Positions 49,162-58,474 of a DNA stretch of 64,000 nt are shown here, one piece after another; the first letter of the stretch is position 1, and every line of letters starts with the position of its first letter. Below the pieces are notes generated by a model. The model worked only from the letters and a program-made list of their open reading frames with translations, was not told the DNA's origin and searched no databases. The DNA comes from WTAW01 sp964406575. GTDB lineage: Bacteria; Acidobacteriota; Aminicenantia; Aminicenantales; Aminicenantaceae. Position numbers and translations under genes: made by a program. Location of the stretch: contig CAYOSH010000010.1 of the NCBI GenBank assembly GCA_964406575.1, positions 54,291-118,290 of the forward strand, read 5' to 3'.

Positions 49162-50718
49162 TTATTTCATGTGTGGCAACCTGACGTTCCAGCTTTCCAG
49201 GCTTGTCCCCATGGCTCTGTCCAACCGCGCCAGGGAAAGGATGTAATCCAGCATGGATCTGATCTCCGTGGAGCGGGCATTAGCTAGTTCATCCTGGTAA
49301 GTGAGGACAAAATAGTTCGTGGTGAGCCCCACATCCAGTTTTTTCTCCTCTGCTTCCAGCCTCCTCTGCGCAAGCTCTCTTGCTAAACGGTATGCTTCGA
49401 CCCTCTTGATCTGAGTTTCCACCTCCCGCACAGCATCGTTAACCTCCAGCATTGCAAACTTTTCGTTGTTCTCCAGTTCAAGCTTGTTCTTGTCCAGTTG
49501 CATTCTGGCCTTGACATATTCGGCCCGAGTGGTCACAGTGCTCAAAGGCAGCGACAGCGTCAGGGCTATGTTCCAGTTATTGTTCTTGAACTTAAAAGCA
49601 TCGCCGACAGCGTCCCCGGCACTCCCCGGTTCTTTGCCGACGATGATCCCGAGGAACGGATCGTTATCCAGGTAGAGGATCCTGTCTCCGGAGATCCCCG
49701 GGCTCCAATACGAAAAGCTGAGGTCTAGCCCGGGCAGCATCTTATTCTTGGCGACACTCATCATGAACTCGCTGTTCTCGATGGTTTTTCTGTTCATCCG
49801 GAGATCCGGTCTTTGGACTTGCGCCACCTGCCAGGCTTCATCAAAGGAAATCACCTTTTTCACAAACTCCGGCCTGTCCAAGGGGACGACTCTCTTGGAA
49901 GTGAGATCCTGAATATCGGACATGTTGAGATAGTACTTGAGCAGGTCTTCCCGCCTTTTGATCAAGACTTCCGCTACCAGGATATCGGCCTCTCTCTGAG
50001 CGACCACAGTTTCCGCATTCAGAATCTCTAAAGGCGCCAGTTTGCCCACTTCCACTTCTTTTCTATTTTTATCGAGGAGATCCCTGGCCAGCTGTAAAGA
50101 CTGCTGTTTCACTTTTAAATCCTCGATCACATAGAGAAGGTTCCAGTAGGCTTCGATAACAGTATAAACCGTATCCTGGACAACGGACTCAAACTGGGTC
50201 TCGGAGATCGCCAGATTGTTCTCCGCGATGATGATCTCTTTCCGCCCCATTCTGAGCCCTCCATTCCTCAAGAGCGGCTGGACAAACTCGAACTGGAGAG
50301 TGGCTCCGTATCGGGGATTGATCAGTTGGAAAGCTTCATTTGTATCCGATCTGTAATTGTTAAAGGACAGGACAAAATTTCCCCCTGTGGGAATCTGTTG
50401 GGTGAGGGCCAAAGAATAGTCGCCGTACTTGCTAACCACAGACTCCTCTCCCTGAAGCCACCAGTAAGAGGGAGAATCCGTCCGCCTTCTTCCGAAGGCG
50501 AAATCAAAGCTGGGCATGAAATATTCCTTAGCCTGTGTGATGGACAAATCCGCCATCTCAGGGTCGTAGACCTGGATAGCCAAGTTGAGATTGTCTTTAA
50601 GGGCCTTCGCGATGCAGTCCTGCAGGTGCAAAGGAAGGACGTCCTCATCTTGACCGAAGCCAAAGATGGAGGCATAGAATACGATAACAACCAGCGATAG
50701 GATTGTTCGATTTTTCAT
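49162..50718 (-). CDS. TolC-family outer-membrane efflux protein
   Basis: 518 residues. AGGAGG lies before the ATG, and the signal peptide runs MKNRTILSLVVIVFYASIFG. Two OEP domains follow, each made of long helices and strands: LPLHLQDCIAKALKDNLNLA at the start, LAPLEILNAETVVAQREADI, and in the second half KKLDVGLTTNYFVLTYQDEL. Such proteins form the outer-membrane duct of RND, ABC or type I export pumps. No inner-membrane partner is adjacent, so it may serve a pump encoded elsewhere, or the orphan permease at 6568. Confidence 0.92.
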   Translation of the reverse strand: MKNRTILSLVVIVFYASIFGFGQDEDVLPLHLQDCIAKALKDNLNLAIQVYDPEMADLSITQAKEYFMPSFDFAFGRRRTDSPSYWWLQGEESVVSKYGDYSLALTQQIPTGGNFVLSFNNYRSDTNEAFQLINPRYGATLQFEFVQPLLRNGGLRMGRKEIIIAENNLAISETQFESVVQDTVYTVIEAYWNLLYVIEDLKVKQQSLQLARDLLDKNRKEVEVGKLAPLEILNAETVVAQREADILVAEVLIKRREDLLKYYLNMSDIQDLTSKRVVPLDRPEFVKKVISFDEAWQVAQVQRPDLRMNRKTIENSEFMMSVAKNKMLPGLDLSFSYWSPGISGDRILYLDNDPFLGIIVGKEPGSAGDAVGDAFKFKNNNWNIALTLSLPLSTVTTRAEYVKARMQLDKNKLELENNEKFAMLEVNDAVREVETQIKRVEAYRLARELAQRRLEAEEKKLDVGLTTNYFVLTYQDELANARSTEIRSMLDYILSLARLDRAMGTSLESWNVRLPHMK

Positions 50719-50870
50719 AAAATTCCTCCTGAACGTGATTGACTCAAATTGAGTACAAAGTGATATGTAAGAAGCGGGAAGACAAAATCATCCTCGTCCC
50801 GATGTTCCACGTCTTCCCTCTTTTCACTTTTTGCTTTTGACCTTTTACTTTCTTTAGAACTCGATAAACC

Positions 50871-50906
50871 GGTGCGTTCGGGGAACGTTCCCCCAAAGTT
50901 TTGGGG
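50871..50906. repeat. Family C hairpin followed by a second palindrome
   Basis: Hairpin arms GGTGCGTTC and GAACGTTCC (50871-50891, imperfect) followed by CCCCAAA-GT-TTTGGGG (50891-50906). In the 50719-51283 gap; the rest of that stretch shows no gene or other element I can support. Confidence 0.55.
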
Positions 50907-51283
50907 TTTGCGCCTTCTTTAATTATACGAGACACACTCGCCTTAACTTCAAATATCCACATTATATACCATAAACGGATGTTCCGGTCTAAACCATGCA
51001 GCTGACGTCCGTGAGAGACACATGCACGCAACGGCCAAAATAGCGTCGCTCATGGGTTTCGAAAAACACAAATAAACATCAGCATCACAGCCCTAATAGC
51101 AATAATGGTATATACGAATAACGAAAATGTTTGGTTCAAAGCGGGGATAAAGCAATACATTCACCACATTGAAAATGGAAATATCAACATGATTTACTTG
51201 AAAAATAATGGAACTATCTGATATAGCTTTTGGTGGACAAAGTATCGGCATTTTTTATGAATAGTCAAGGTTAATCAAAACAG

Positions 51284-53650
51284 ATGTTTAAAAAGTATTG
51301 GCGCCTTTTTCCCCTTTTCCTCCTATGGGCTTGCTTGCTCAGTTTTTTTGTTCTTTACCTGAATCAAGCACAAGATTTCACCTTCCAGAGCCATGCCTTC
51401 CATCTCTCTCTCCTCCCCTTTCTCCTGTTGAGTCTGTTCACTATTCTGCTTCTCGGCGGAATCTGGGCGTTTAATGCCAAAATTCTCTGCAGCTCCTTCT
51501 CTCTCCCGTACACAAGAGCACTACTTATGGATTTCCTCAGTTACCTACCTCTTCTTTTTTTTCTGCTTCTGCCCATGGTGGGCCGGCATTACCTGAGCGC
51601 TGCTGACCTGCAGACGCGGCTTAAACTCTTCGGCTTCGCGATTCTCGGTGTTATTGTCGTTCTCAAGTGTATGACCGTCTATCTTCTATCGAGAGAGAGA
51701 CCTCCTCCCCTCCGTCATCTTCTTCAAAGGATAAAGTCTTTCCCTCTCCAAAAAAAACTCACACTCCTCTTTGCCGTGGCCCTTATCGGTTATGGAACAG
51801 GCTCTGCCATCCTGGTCACGAAGGGCATAAACTTCTCGGGGGACGAACCTCATTACCTCCTCATCTCCCACAGTATTCTCGCCGATGGAGATTTTGACCT
51901 TTCCAACAACTACGCCAACCGGGATTACAGCAAGATTTTTCCTCCGCACGTTCAGATTACGCCCCATATCGCACCCGGAACCGATGGCAAGTTTTCCTTC
52001 CATTCTCCCGGGCTCTCTCTGCTTCTTCTCCCTTTTTATTCTTTCGGGTCGTTTTTCGACAGGACGACGATGGCCTTAATCATCCGGATCGGGATGAGCG
52101 TTTTTGGCGCTCTCCTCGGACTGCAGGTCTTTCTTTTTGCCCTGCAAGAATGGAAAAAAGAGGGCCTCGCCTTCACCCTGTGGTTCCTTTTCAGCTTCAC
52201 CGCACCCGTGTTCTTTTACTCTTTTCACATCTATCCAGAGATCGTTGTGGCACTTTTTTCTCTAACGGCCTTTCGTCTTCTCCGTTTTCATGATTCCTTC
52301 ACAAAATTCCAGCTTCTATGTCTTGGCTTCTTGATCTCTGCGATCATCTGGCTCCATGCCGTCAAGTACGTGTTCATTTGGGTTCCTCTGTTCATCTACG
52401 CCTTCTGGATTCTTTTCAACAAGCACAAGATCCGATGGAACATCCTCTATTTCCTGTTTTTCCCTGCCTGTCTTTTTGGCCTCCACGCAGCATTTTCGTC
52501 CGCATTCTACAACTCTTTGTCGCCTTTTGCCGTATCCATCCGGGGGCCATCGGCAACAGCCGAGTCCATAGCCTACATCAAGTCGCTGTTCACGGGAATC
52601 CCTTTCCGCTACAGATTGGAAACCCTTCTCGGCTATTTCTTGGACCAGAGAGACGGACTCCTCTTGTATGCACCCCTCTACTTTTTTTCCTTCCTGGGAA
52701 TGATAGAAATGGGAAAGAGGAAAGCGCGTGACCTTTTTCTCATTCTCTTTCTCGCCGGCCTCTATATCCTCAACCTGGCCTTCCTGACCCAGAGGCCGGC
52801 CTACGCTCCCCAGGCGCGGACGTTGGTTGCGGTTTTTTGGGGTATGGCCATATTTTTGGGCACCTTCCTGGTCTATAACGCGAAAAAGATATTTGATTAT
52901 ATTCTTTGGCTGTTTTCATTTTTAAGTCTCATTGTGACCCTGCTTCTTCTCAATAATCCGAGAGCCCTCTACCAACCCACAACTGCTGGAGAGACAGAGC
53001 GGGCCGGATTGCTATTCCTCGACCTGAGCAATCTTCATTTTATGTTGCCCAAGTTATTGCCGTCGTTTCTTAAGATCGAGGATTCTTTTTGGCCACCTAA
53101 CATCATATGGCCACTTCTTCTGGTTCTTTTTATCGGGATTTATGTACTGCTAAAAAAACACTCTTTTTCTCTCAAATACTCCCACATCCTATCGTTCACC
53201 ATGATTGGGCTCGGCATTTTTTGCCTCTGGTTCGTCTTTTACCCGAGAACAGTTATCGTCCACCCTCAAAATATTGCCTATCCCAGCGGAGAAAAAGTCG
53301 CCTTTTATGCCTACAGCCGCTCAGCCCGGATGACCGCCCCTGGAGTTTTTGACCTGGTCGAAGATAACCGCCCTTACAGTTTTTACTTCACATCCTGGCG
53401 TGAACTTCCTGATCTTCGGATCGATTTTGGCGCAGAGAAAGGGGTCTATGCCGTGAACATCGAGTATTTCGACGCGACAATCTTTCGAGGGCGAACAGAG
53501 GAAGAGATAAAGACCTTCCGCTTTCCTCCGGTTCATCCCTACTCTCTCAAAAAACAGAACCTCTACCACATCAGCATTTTTCTCGAGAACAAATCAGACG
53601 TCGACATCCAGAAACACCCCTACCATTTTTCCATTTTACCCGTCAGCTGA
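51284..53650 (+). CDS. GT-C-like membrane protein, tandem copy 1
   Basis: 788 residues with many transmembrane helices and a C-terminal soluble domain. A loop carries the signature FSGDEPHYLLISHSILADGD, where the acidic GDEP resembles the metal/catalytic aspartate-glutamate of lipid-linked GT-C enzymes. Later AYAPQARTLVAVFWG and FLDQRDGLLLYAPLYF are shared with the next gene. It is probably a lipid-linked sugar transferase that decorates glycans or proteins at the periplasmic face. It is the first of two tandem paralogues (141-bp gap) on the plus strand. The chosen ATG has only weak ribosome-site support. Confidence 0.75.
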   Translation: MFKKYWRLFPLFLLWACLLSFFVLYLNQAQDFTFQSHAFHLSLLPFLLLSLFTILLLGGIWAFNAKILCSSFSLPYTRALLMDFLSYLPLLFFLLLPMVGRHYLSAADLQTRLKLFGFAILGVIVVLKCMTVYLLSRERPPPLRHLLQRIKSFPLQKKLTLLFAVALIGYGTGSAILVTKGINFSGDEPHYLLISHSILADGDFDLSNNYANRDYSKIFPPHVQITPHIAPGTDGKFSFHSPGLSLLLLPFYSFGSFFDRTTMALIIRIGMSVFGALLGLQVFLFALQEWKKEGLAFTLWFLFSFTAPVFFYSFHIYPEIVVALFSLTAFRLLRFHDSFTKFQLLCLGFLISAIIWLHAVKYVFIWVPLFIYAFWILFNKHKIRWNILYFLFFPACLFGLHAAFSSAFYNSLSPFAVSIRGPSATAESIAYIKSLFTGIPFRYRLETLLGYFLDQRDGLLLYAPLYFFSFLGMIEMGKRKARDLFLILFLAGLYILNLAFLTQRPAYAPQARTLVAVFWGMAIFLGTFLVYNAKKIFDYILWLFSFLSLIVTLLLLNNPRALYQPTTAGETERAGLLFLDLSNLHFMLPKLLPSFLKIEDSFWPPNIIWPLLLVLFIGIYVLLKKHSFSLKYSHILSFTMIGLGIFCLWFVFYPRTVIVHPQNIAYPSGEKVAFYAYSRSARMTAPGVFDLVEDNRPYSFYFTSWRELPDLRIDFGAEKGVYAVNIEYFDATIFRGRTEEEIKTFRFPPVHPYSLKKQNLYHISIFLENKSDVDIQKHPYHFSILPVS

Positions 53651-53791
53651 GATAATAGCAGCTATTGCCATTTCCGTGATTGGAGAGGTTACAAAGATTC
53701 ATGAACTCCTGCATTATCATGGCAAGATAAACGCATCCGAGATGATGGCTCCCCTTGACATACGTCATGAATTTTAATATCTCTGGGAGAG

Positions 53792-56167
53792 ATGCAGAAA
53801 CTCCGGATCCCCTTTTTTTTAACGATTTTTGCCCTGTTTTCTCTAGGTTTTTCCTATTTCGTGACACTTCATATCCAGTCCTCATCATTCACGATCCTTG
53901 ACCATACATATCGCTTCTCTCCAACCCTCCCCATCGTACTTCTGTTTGTGTGTGTTCTATTAGCCTCTACCTGGCTCCTTTTGATCCGTCTGGAGGCTAA
54001 AAAACATAAAGGGGAACGCAGCAAATCACACCAGGATAATTTTCTCTTTTATATTCCCCTGAGTTTTTTTCTCCTCTCTCCTCTGGCCCTCAACCATTAT
54101 TTAGATAGGGGCGACCTGAAGATGCGGCTGAATGCCCTTGCGGCAGCCGTCGCCCTCTGTTTTCTCTATCTCTGCCTGCTCCACTGGAACAGGCTTTTGA
54201 AAATAAGACCTGCGATCAACACCGGACTTCAGAGATTCAGCCAGCTTCCGCTCCGGAAAAAACTCGTCATCCTTTCAGTGATCGCTTTTTGCGTTTACAA
54301 CCTGTGCACATTTGCCCTGGTTGCACAAGGGATCACATTTTCGGGTGACGAACCGTATTATCTCCTCACGACACACAGTCTTCTCAAGGACAAAGACATC
54401 AACGTCGCCAACAACTATGCGCAGGAGGATTATTTTTCGTTCTATTCAAAGGAGAAAAATCCCAGGTTCAAACTGGGCATGTATGCCCGGGAGGGCCAGA
54501 AAGGCCGAGACTATATCTATCCGATAAACCTCCCCGGAGTTTCTGTGCTGGTGCTGCCCTTTTATGGGTTGAGTCAGCACTTTCATGGAGATCTTTTGAC
54601 CTTTATTTTGAAAGGGAGCCTCGTGATCTGGGCCGTTTTGCTCGGTCTACAGCTCTACCTCTTCGCCAAAGAAACATGGGAAGAGGAGAGGATTGCTCTG
54701 CTGCTCTGGTTTTTTTACTCCTTTTCTGTGCCCGTTCTTTTCTTTGCCACGCATCTTTATTCAGAGATTCCCATCGCCCTTCTCTCCGTCTACATCTTCA
54801 GGAAGGTGCGCTCACAGAAATCCCTCCGCCTTCTTCACTATTTCCTTCTAGGATTTCTCCTGTCGCTCTTCTTCTGGTTCGGGCTTAAATACAACTTGAT
54901 CTTCGGGACCCTCCTTCTTGTCTCGATTTATTTTCTCCTCAAAGAGCATAGAGCTGGAGTCAAAGCCCTGTGTTTTCTCGTGTTTCCCCTATTATCCTTG
55001 GCTTTGTTCTATTCTTTCATTCATTCCATATATGGATCATTCTCTCCATTCTCTGTGTATGAGGGAGTGCTCACACCCGATAAGCTCCAGGCGTTCAAAG
55101 AGGCCGCTTTGAGCGCGCCCCTTGCCATGAGATTGGATACGCTTCTGGATTATTTTCTCGACCAAAGGGATGGCCTTTTGCTTTATTCGCCCTTTTTCGC
55201 CTTCGCTTTTCTGGGCTTTGTGGAGATCTTCAAAAGATCCAGGAGAGATTTTTTCATCCTTCTTTTTATCCCTGCCCCTTATCTTCTGAATTATGCCTTT
55301 TTCACCCACCGCCAAGGCTACAGCCCACAGGGTCGCATTCTGACGCCCATCTCCTGGATCCTTGCCCTCGCTGTGGGATATTTTCTCGTCATTAACCGAA
55401 AGAAGCTCTATGCATTTCTGTTCTGGTTCTTGAGCGGTACGGGTATTCTTATCGCCCTCTTCCTGTTAAGACACCCACAATGTCTCTACCAACCGACCAC
55501 TCATGAATTCACATCAAGGGCCGGAGAGATGTTTGTCCACCTCAGCAACATGTACATCTTCTTGCCCAGATTCCTGCCCTCTTTCATCAAGGTCAACAAC
55601 GTCGGATATATTCCAAACTATCTCTGGGTGATCGCTCTAATTGTTTTCGTCTGCGTCTACGCGTTAGTCAAAAAAGAGATGTCGCTCAAGACAACATTTC
55701 ACTATGTCTTTGCCCTGTCTTTGCTCCTTATCGCGTTTTTGCTTTGGGTTCTCTTTCCAAGGCCAAGCCTTTACGACACACGGACGTTCCGCTACTCCCC
55801 GCAGGTGGCCCTTGGCTACTATCTTCTTCCCATGGGAGAGGGTGTCGTCGTGAAAAAAACGGCCGAGTTTTATCTCCACCGAGAAAACGACTACCGCATA
55901 CTTTTCAGCTCCCGCAGAGAACGGGAAACTCTCCAGCTTAATTTAGGGTCGGAAAAGGGAGAATATGCCGTTCGCCTCGACTTCTTTGACCTGCCGCTAT
56001 TCGAGGGAAAAACATCTTACGAGCAAATAGAAATCCCGTTGAATCCTTCCGCTCACTACCCTTACAAAAACCTGTATTTGTATGAGGTCAACCTCAAGCT
56101 GAAGAAATTGTCCTCCGAATCCATGCTTGTCGACCCCTTTTTCTTCCAGATCGTTCCCACCCGTTAA
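53792..56167 (+). CDS. GT-C-like membrane protein, tandem copy 2
   Basis: 791 residues, paralogous to the preceding gene along its length: ITFSGDEPYYLLTTHSLLKD, NNYAQEDYFSFY, FLDQRDGLLLYSPFFAFAFL and YSPQGRILTPISWILAL all align. GGGAGAG lies before the ATG. The pair looks like an ancient tandem duplication that has diverged. Both end in a beta-rich domain (ENDYRILFSSRRERETLQLN here). Its 3' end is convergent with tsaD. The substrate lipid and sugar are unknown. Confidence 0.75.
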   Translation: MQKLRIPFFLTIFALFSLGFSYFVTLHIQSSSFTILDHTYRFSPTLPIVLLFVCVLLASTWLLLIRLEAKKHKGERSKSHQDNFLFYIPLSFFLLSPLALNHYLDRGDLKMRLNALAAAVALCFLYLCLLHWNRLLKIRPAINTGLQRFSQLPLRKKLVILSVIAFCVYNLCTFALVAQGITFSGDEPYYLLTTHSLLKDKDINVANNYAQEDYFSFYSKEKNPRFKLGMYAREGQKGRDYIYPINLPGVSVLVLPFYGLSQHFHGDLLTFILKGSLVIWAVLLGLQLYLFAKETWEEERIALLLWFFYSFSVPVLFFATHLYSEIPIALLSVYIFRKVRSQKSLRLLHYFLLGFLLSLFFWFGLKYNLIFGTLLLVSIYFLLKEHRAGVKALCFLVFPLLSLALFYSFIHSIYGSFSPFSVYEGVLTPDKLQAFKEAALSAPLAMRLDTLLDYFLDQRDGLLLYSPFFAFAFLGFVEIFKRSRRDFFILLFIPAPYLLNYAFFTHRQGYSPQGRILTPISWILALAVGYFLVINRKKLYAFLFWFLSGTGILIALFLLRHPQCLYQPTTHEFTSRAGEMFVHLSNMYIFLPRFLPSFIKVNNVGYIPNYLWVIALIVFVCVYALVKKEMSLKTTFHYVFALSLLLIAFLLWVLFPRPSLYDTRTFRYSPQVALGYYLLPMGEGVVVKKTAEFYLHRENDYRILFSSRRERETLQLNLGSEKGEYAVRLDFFDLPLFEGKTSYEQIEIPLNPSAHYPYKNLYLYEVNLKLKKLSSESMLVDPFFFQIVPTR

Positions 56168-56249
56168 ACTTTCTCGGGATAAGGTTAAATATTCACACAT
56201 GTCCAAGAAAGAAGACCGTGTGGCTGAAACATTAATTGAAGCAGAATGA

Positions 56250-57257
56250 CTAAAGAAGCTTTCGTGGGTATGCATTCAAGGCCAGGTTCAAAGGCTCCTG
56301 TTTCCCACCTTTAATCTTTTCCAGAGCAAGGGCAGCCACCATGACAGCATTGTCTGTGCAGAATTCTGGCGAGGGGATAAAGCCCGGAAGATTATGCGTG
56401 CGCGTCAGTTTCAGGAAATTTTTTCTCAGGGCATTGTTCCTCGCCACCCCTCCACACAGGATCAAAGACCTCGGACTGAACGCCTGAATGGCCTTGGACA
56501 TATTGGAGAGAAGTGCCCGGATGATCCCATTCTGAAAACTGGCCAAAAAATCGTTGGCCTGAGGATGGTCCTTAGAAATTCCGCGCTCTTTGATGTGCCT
56601 CAATGCCGCTGTTTTTAATCCGCTGAAGCTAAAATCCATGCTGCCGTCCGTCATGTGAGGAATGGCAAATTTAAATTTCTTCGGATCCCCTTTAGCTGCC
56701 AAACTTTCGATGATCGGGCCTCCCGGATAACCCAGATCGAGAAATTTTGCGATCTTATCCAAGGCTTCTCCAGCGGCATCGTCCCGGGTTTTACCGATCA
56801 GTTGAAAAGACATTTTTTCCTTCAAAAGAAAAACGGACGTGTGTCCGCCGGAGACAAGGAGTGCCAGCACAGGAAAAGGGATATCTCTATTTTCTATAAA
56901 CGCCGAGTGCACATGGGCTTCGAGATGGTCCACGGGGATCAGAGGTTTTTCATAACAATAGGCAAGACCCTTCGCAAAAGAGAGTCCCACAAGAAGCGAC
57001 CCGATGAGTCCTGGCCCCTGAGTGACAGCGTAGGCATCCATTTCCTGGAGAGACACCCGCGCCCTGCGGAGACACTCCTCGACAACATACGTTATCGATT
57101 CAATGTGCTGGCGCGAAGCCAATTCAGGGACCACTCCACCATAAGGGGCATGGATCTCATCCTGGGACAGGACAATGCTGCTGAGGATCTCGAGTGTATC
57201 TGAAACCACCGCCGCAGAGGTCTCATCACAAGAGGTCTCGATGCCTAAGATCTTCAT
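56250..57257 (-). CDS. tsaD: tRNA N6-adenosine threonylcarbamoyltransferase (TsaD)
   Basis: 335 residues. TsaD transfers the threonylcarbamoyl group to A37 of ANN-decoding tRNAs with TsaB and TsaE. Motifs: KILGIETSCDETSAAVV, VVPELASRQH, VTQGPGLIGSLLVGLSFAKG, and the metal-binding VDHLEAHVHSAF (His111, His115). Later LDLGYPGG, FSFSGLKTA, CGGVARNNALR and FCTDNAVMVA complete the ASKHA fold. The length matches the family. It is separated from mtnA by a REP hairpin cluster, and no tsaB or tsaE is present in the window. Confidence 0.96.
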   Translation of the reverse strand: MKILGIETSCDETSAAVVSDTLEILSSIVLSQDEIHAPYGGVVPELASRQHIESITYVVEECLRRARVSLQEMDAYAVTQGPGLIGSLLVGLSFAKGLAYCYEKPLIPVDHLEAHVHSAFIENRDIPFPVLALLVSGGHTSVFLLKEKMSFQLIGKTRDDAAGEALDKIAKFLDLGYPGGPIIESLAAKGDPKKFKFAIPHMTDGSMDFSFSGLKTAALRHIKERGISKDHPQANDFLASFQNGIIRALLSNMSKAIQAFSPRSLILCGGVARNNALRKNFLKLTRTHNLPGFIPSPEFCTDNAVMVAALALEKIKGGKQEPLNLALNAYPRKLL

Positions 57258-57292
57258 GTTTTGCTTCTTTCCGGTATTCTGTTATTCCGATC

Positions 57293-57425
57293 GGTCCGTT
57301 CGGGGAACGGACCCTACATTATAATCTCCGTTGCCATTTGTGTAGGACCGTTTCCCAAACGGTCCGTTCGGGGAGCGGATCCTTCAATTATAATATTGCC
57401 CATCGACCTGTCCGAGGAATGGACC
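57293..57425. repeat. Cluster of four family C REP-like hairpins
   Basis: In the gap between tsaD and mtnA: a perfect 9-bp hairpin at 57293-57313 (GGTCCGTTC / GAACGGACC, loop GGG, tail CTACATTATAAT), a perfect one at 57345-57365 (GGACCGTTT / AAACGGTCC), a third at 57361-57381 sharing that last arm, and a degraded one at 57405-57425. This is the densest copy of the family here. Confidence 0.85.
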
Positions 57426-57433
57426 TTTCGATA

Positions 57434-58471
57434 TCAGTCCTCTTTTTTTCTCAACTCCTGAAGGCTCTTTTGAAATGGAGGGAAAGCCACACCGTTCTCT
57501 GTGATGATCGCTGTGATGTATTCTGCCGGAGTCACATCAAAAGCCGGGTTTCGCACCTCGATGCGGGAAGGGCTCAAACACACATCCCCGATCCATTTGA
57601 CCTCATCGGGATCTCTTTCCTCAATGGGGATCTGGCTACCATTTCTGAGCGCAAAATCAACGGTGCTCATCGGAGCGGCCACATAAAATGGAAGGTTGTG
57701 CTCTCGTGCCAATATCGCCACAGTGTAGGTGCCGATCTTGTTGGCCGTGTCACCGTTCTGAGCGATCCTGTCCGCCCCAGTGATGGCCAGCGATACTTCT
57801 CCTTTTTTCATCAAATAGCCGGCCATGTTGTCTGCGATCAGCACCACAGGGATGCTGTCCCGTTCCAATTCCCAGCAGGTGAGTCGAGCGCCTTGCAGGA
57901 AGGGACGGGTTTCATCGGCATAAACCTGGATATTTTTGCCCTCCTCAACGGCTGCACGGACCACACCGAGGGCTGTTCCGTATCCTGCAGTGGCAAGGGC
58001 TCCGGCGTTGCAGTGCGTGAGGATCGTCTGGCCATCTTTGACCAGGGCTTTGCCCCAGTTCCCGATCCGCCTGTTGGTCTCCACGTCTTCCATCTCGATA
58101 TTCATGGCTTCCCGGAGCATGGCCTGTTGAAGCTGAGCCAGATCGAGATTACGACCTCTAAAAAAGGCCCTTTCCATCCTCTCCAGAGCCCAAAAAAGAT
58201 TCCGCGCTGTCGGCCGTGTCCTCTCCAGACGGCGAGTGATGCGGTCAAACTGCTTCTCCAGGTTCTCCCTCCCCTCCAACGCTATAATGCCGATAGCCAC
58301 ACCATAAGCTGCCGCCACACCTATCGCAGGAGCCCCGCGTATGACCATGCTTTCGATGGCTTCTGCCACCTGATTATAGTCTGTACACTCCACATAAACT
58401 TCATTCCCGGGCAATTTTCTCTGGTCAATCATGATAACCTTGCCGTTGTCCCATTTGATCGTCGGCAGCAT
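57434..58471 (-). CDS. mtnA: S-methyl-5-thioribose-1-phosphate isomerase (MtnA)
   Basis: 345 residues. It converts methylthioribose-1-phosphate to methylthioribulose-1-phosphate in the methionine salvage pathway, or serves a related sugar-phosphate isomerisation. The motif IRGAPAIGVAAAYGVAIG opens the fold, Cys154 in THCNAGALAT and Asp234 in ITGADRIAQNGD are the catalytic pair, and KIGTYTVAILAREHNLPFYV follows. A long open frame on the plus strand across this gene is a shadow. It lies 3 bp downstream of the TPR lipoprotein gene and may be co-transcribed. Confidence 0.95.
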   Translation of the reverse strand: MLPTIKWDNGKVIMIDQRKLPGNEVYVECTDYNQVAEAIESMVIRGAPAIGVAAAYGVAIGIIALEGRENLEKQFDRITRRLERTRPTARNLFWALERMERAFFRGRNLDLAQLQQAMLREAMNIEMEDVETNRRIGNWGKALVKDGQTILTHCNAGALATAGYGTALGVVRAAVEEGKNIQVYADETRPFLQGARLTCWELERDSIPVVLIADNMAGYLMKKGEVSLAITGADRIAQNGDTANKIGTYTVAILAREHNLPFYVAAPMSTVDFALRNGSQIPIEERDPDEVKWIGDVCLSPSRIEVRNPAFDVTPAEYITAIITENGVAFPPFQKSLQELRKKED

Positions 58472-58474
58472 GTT

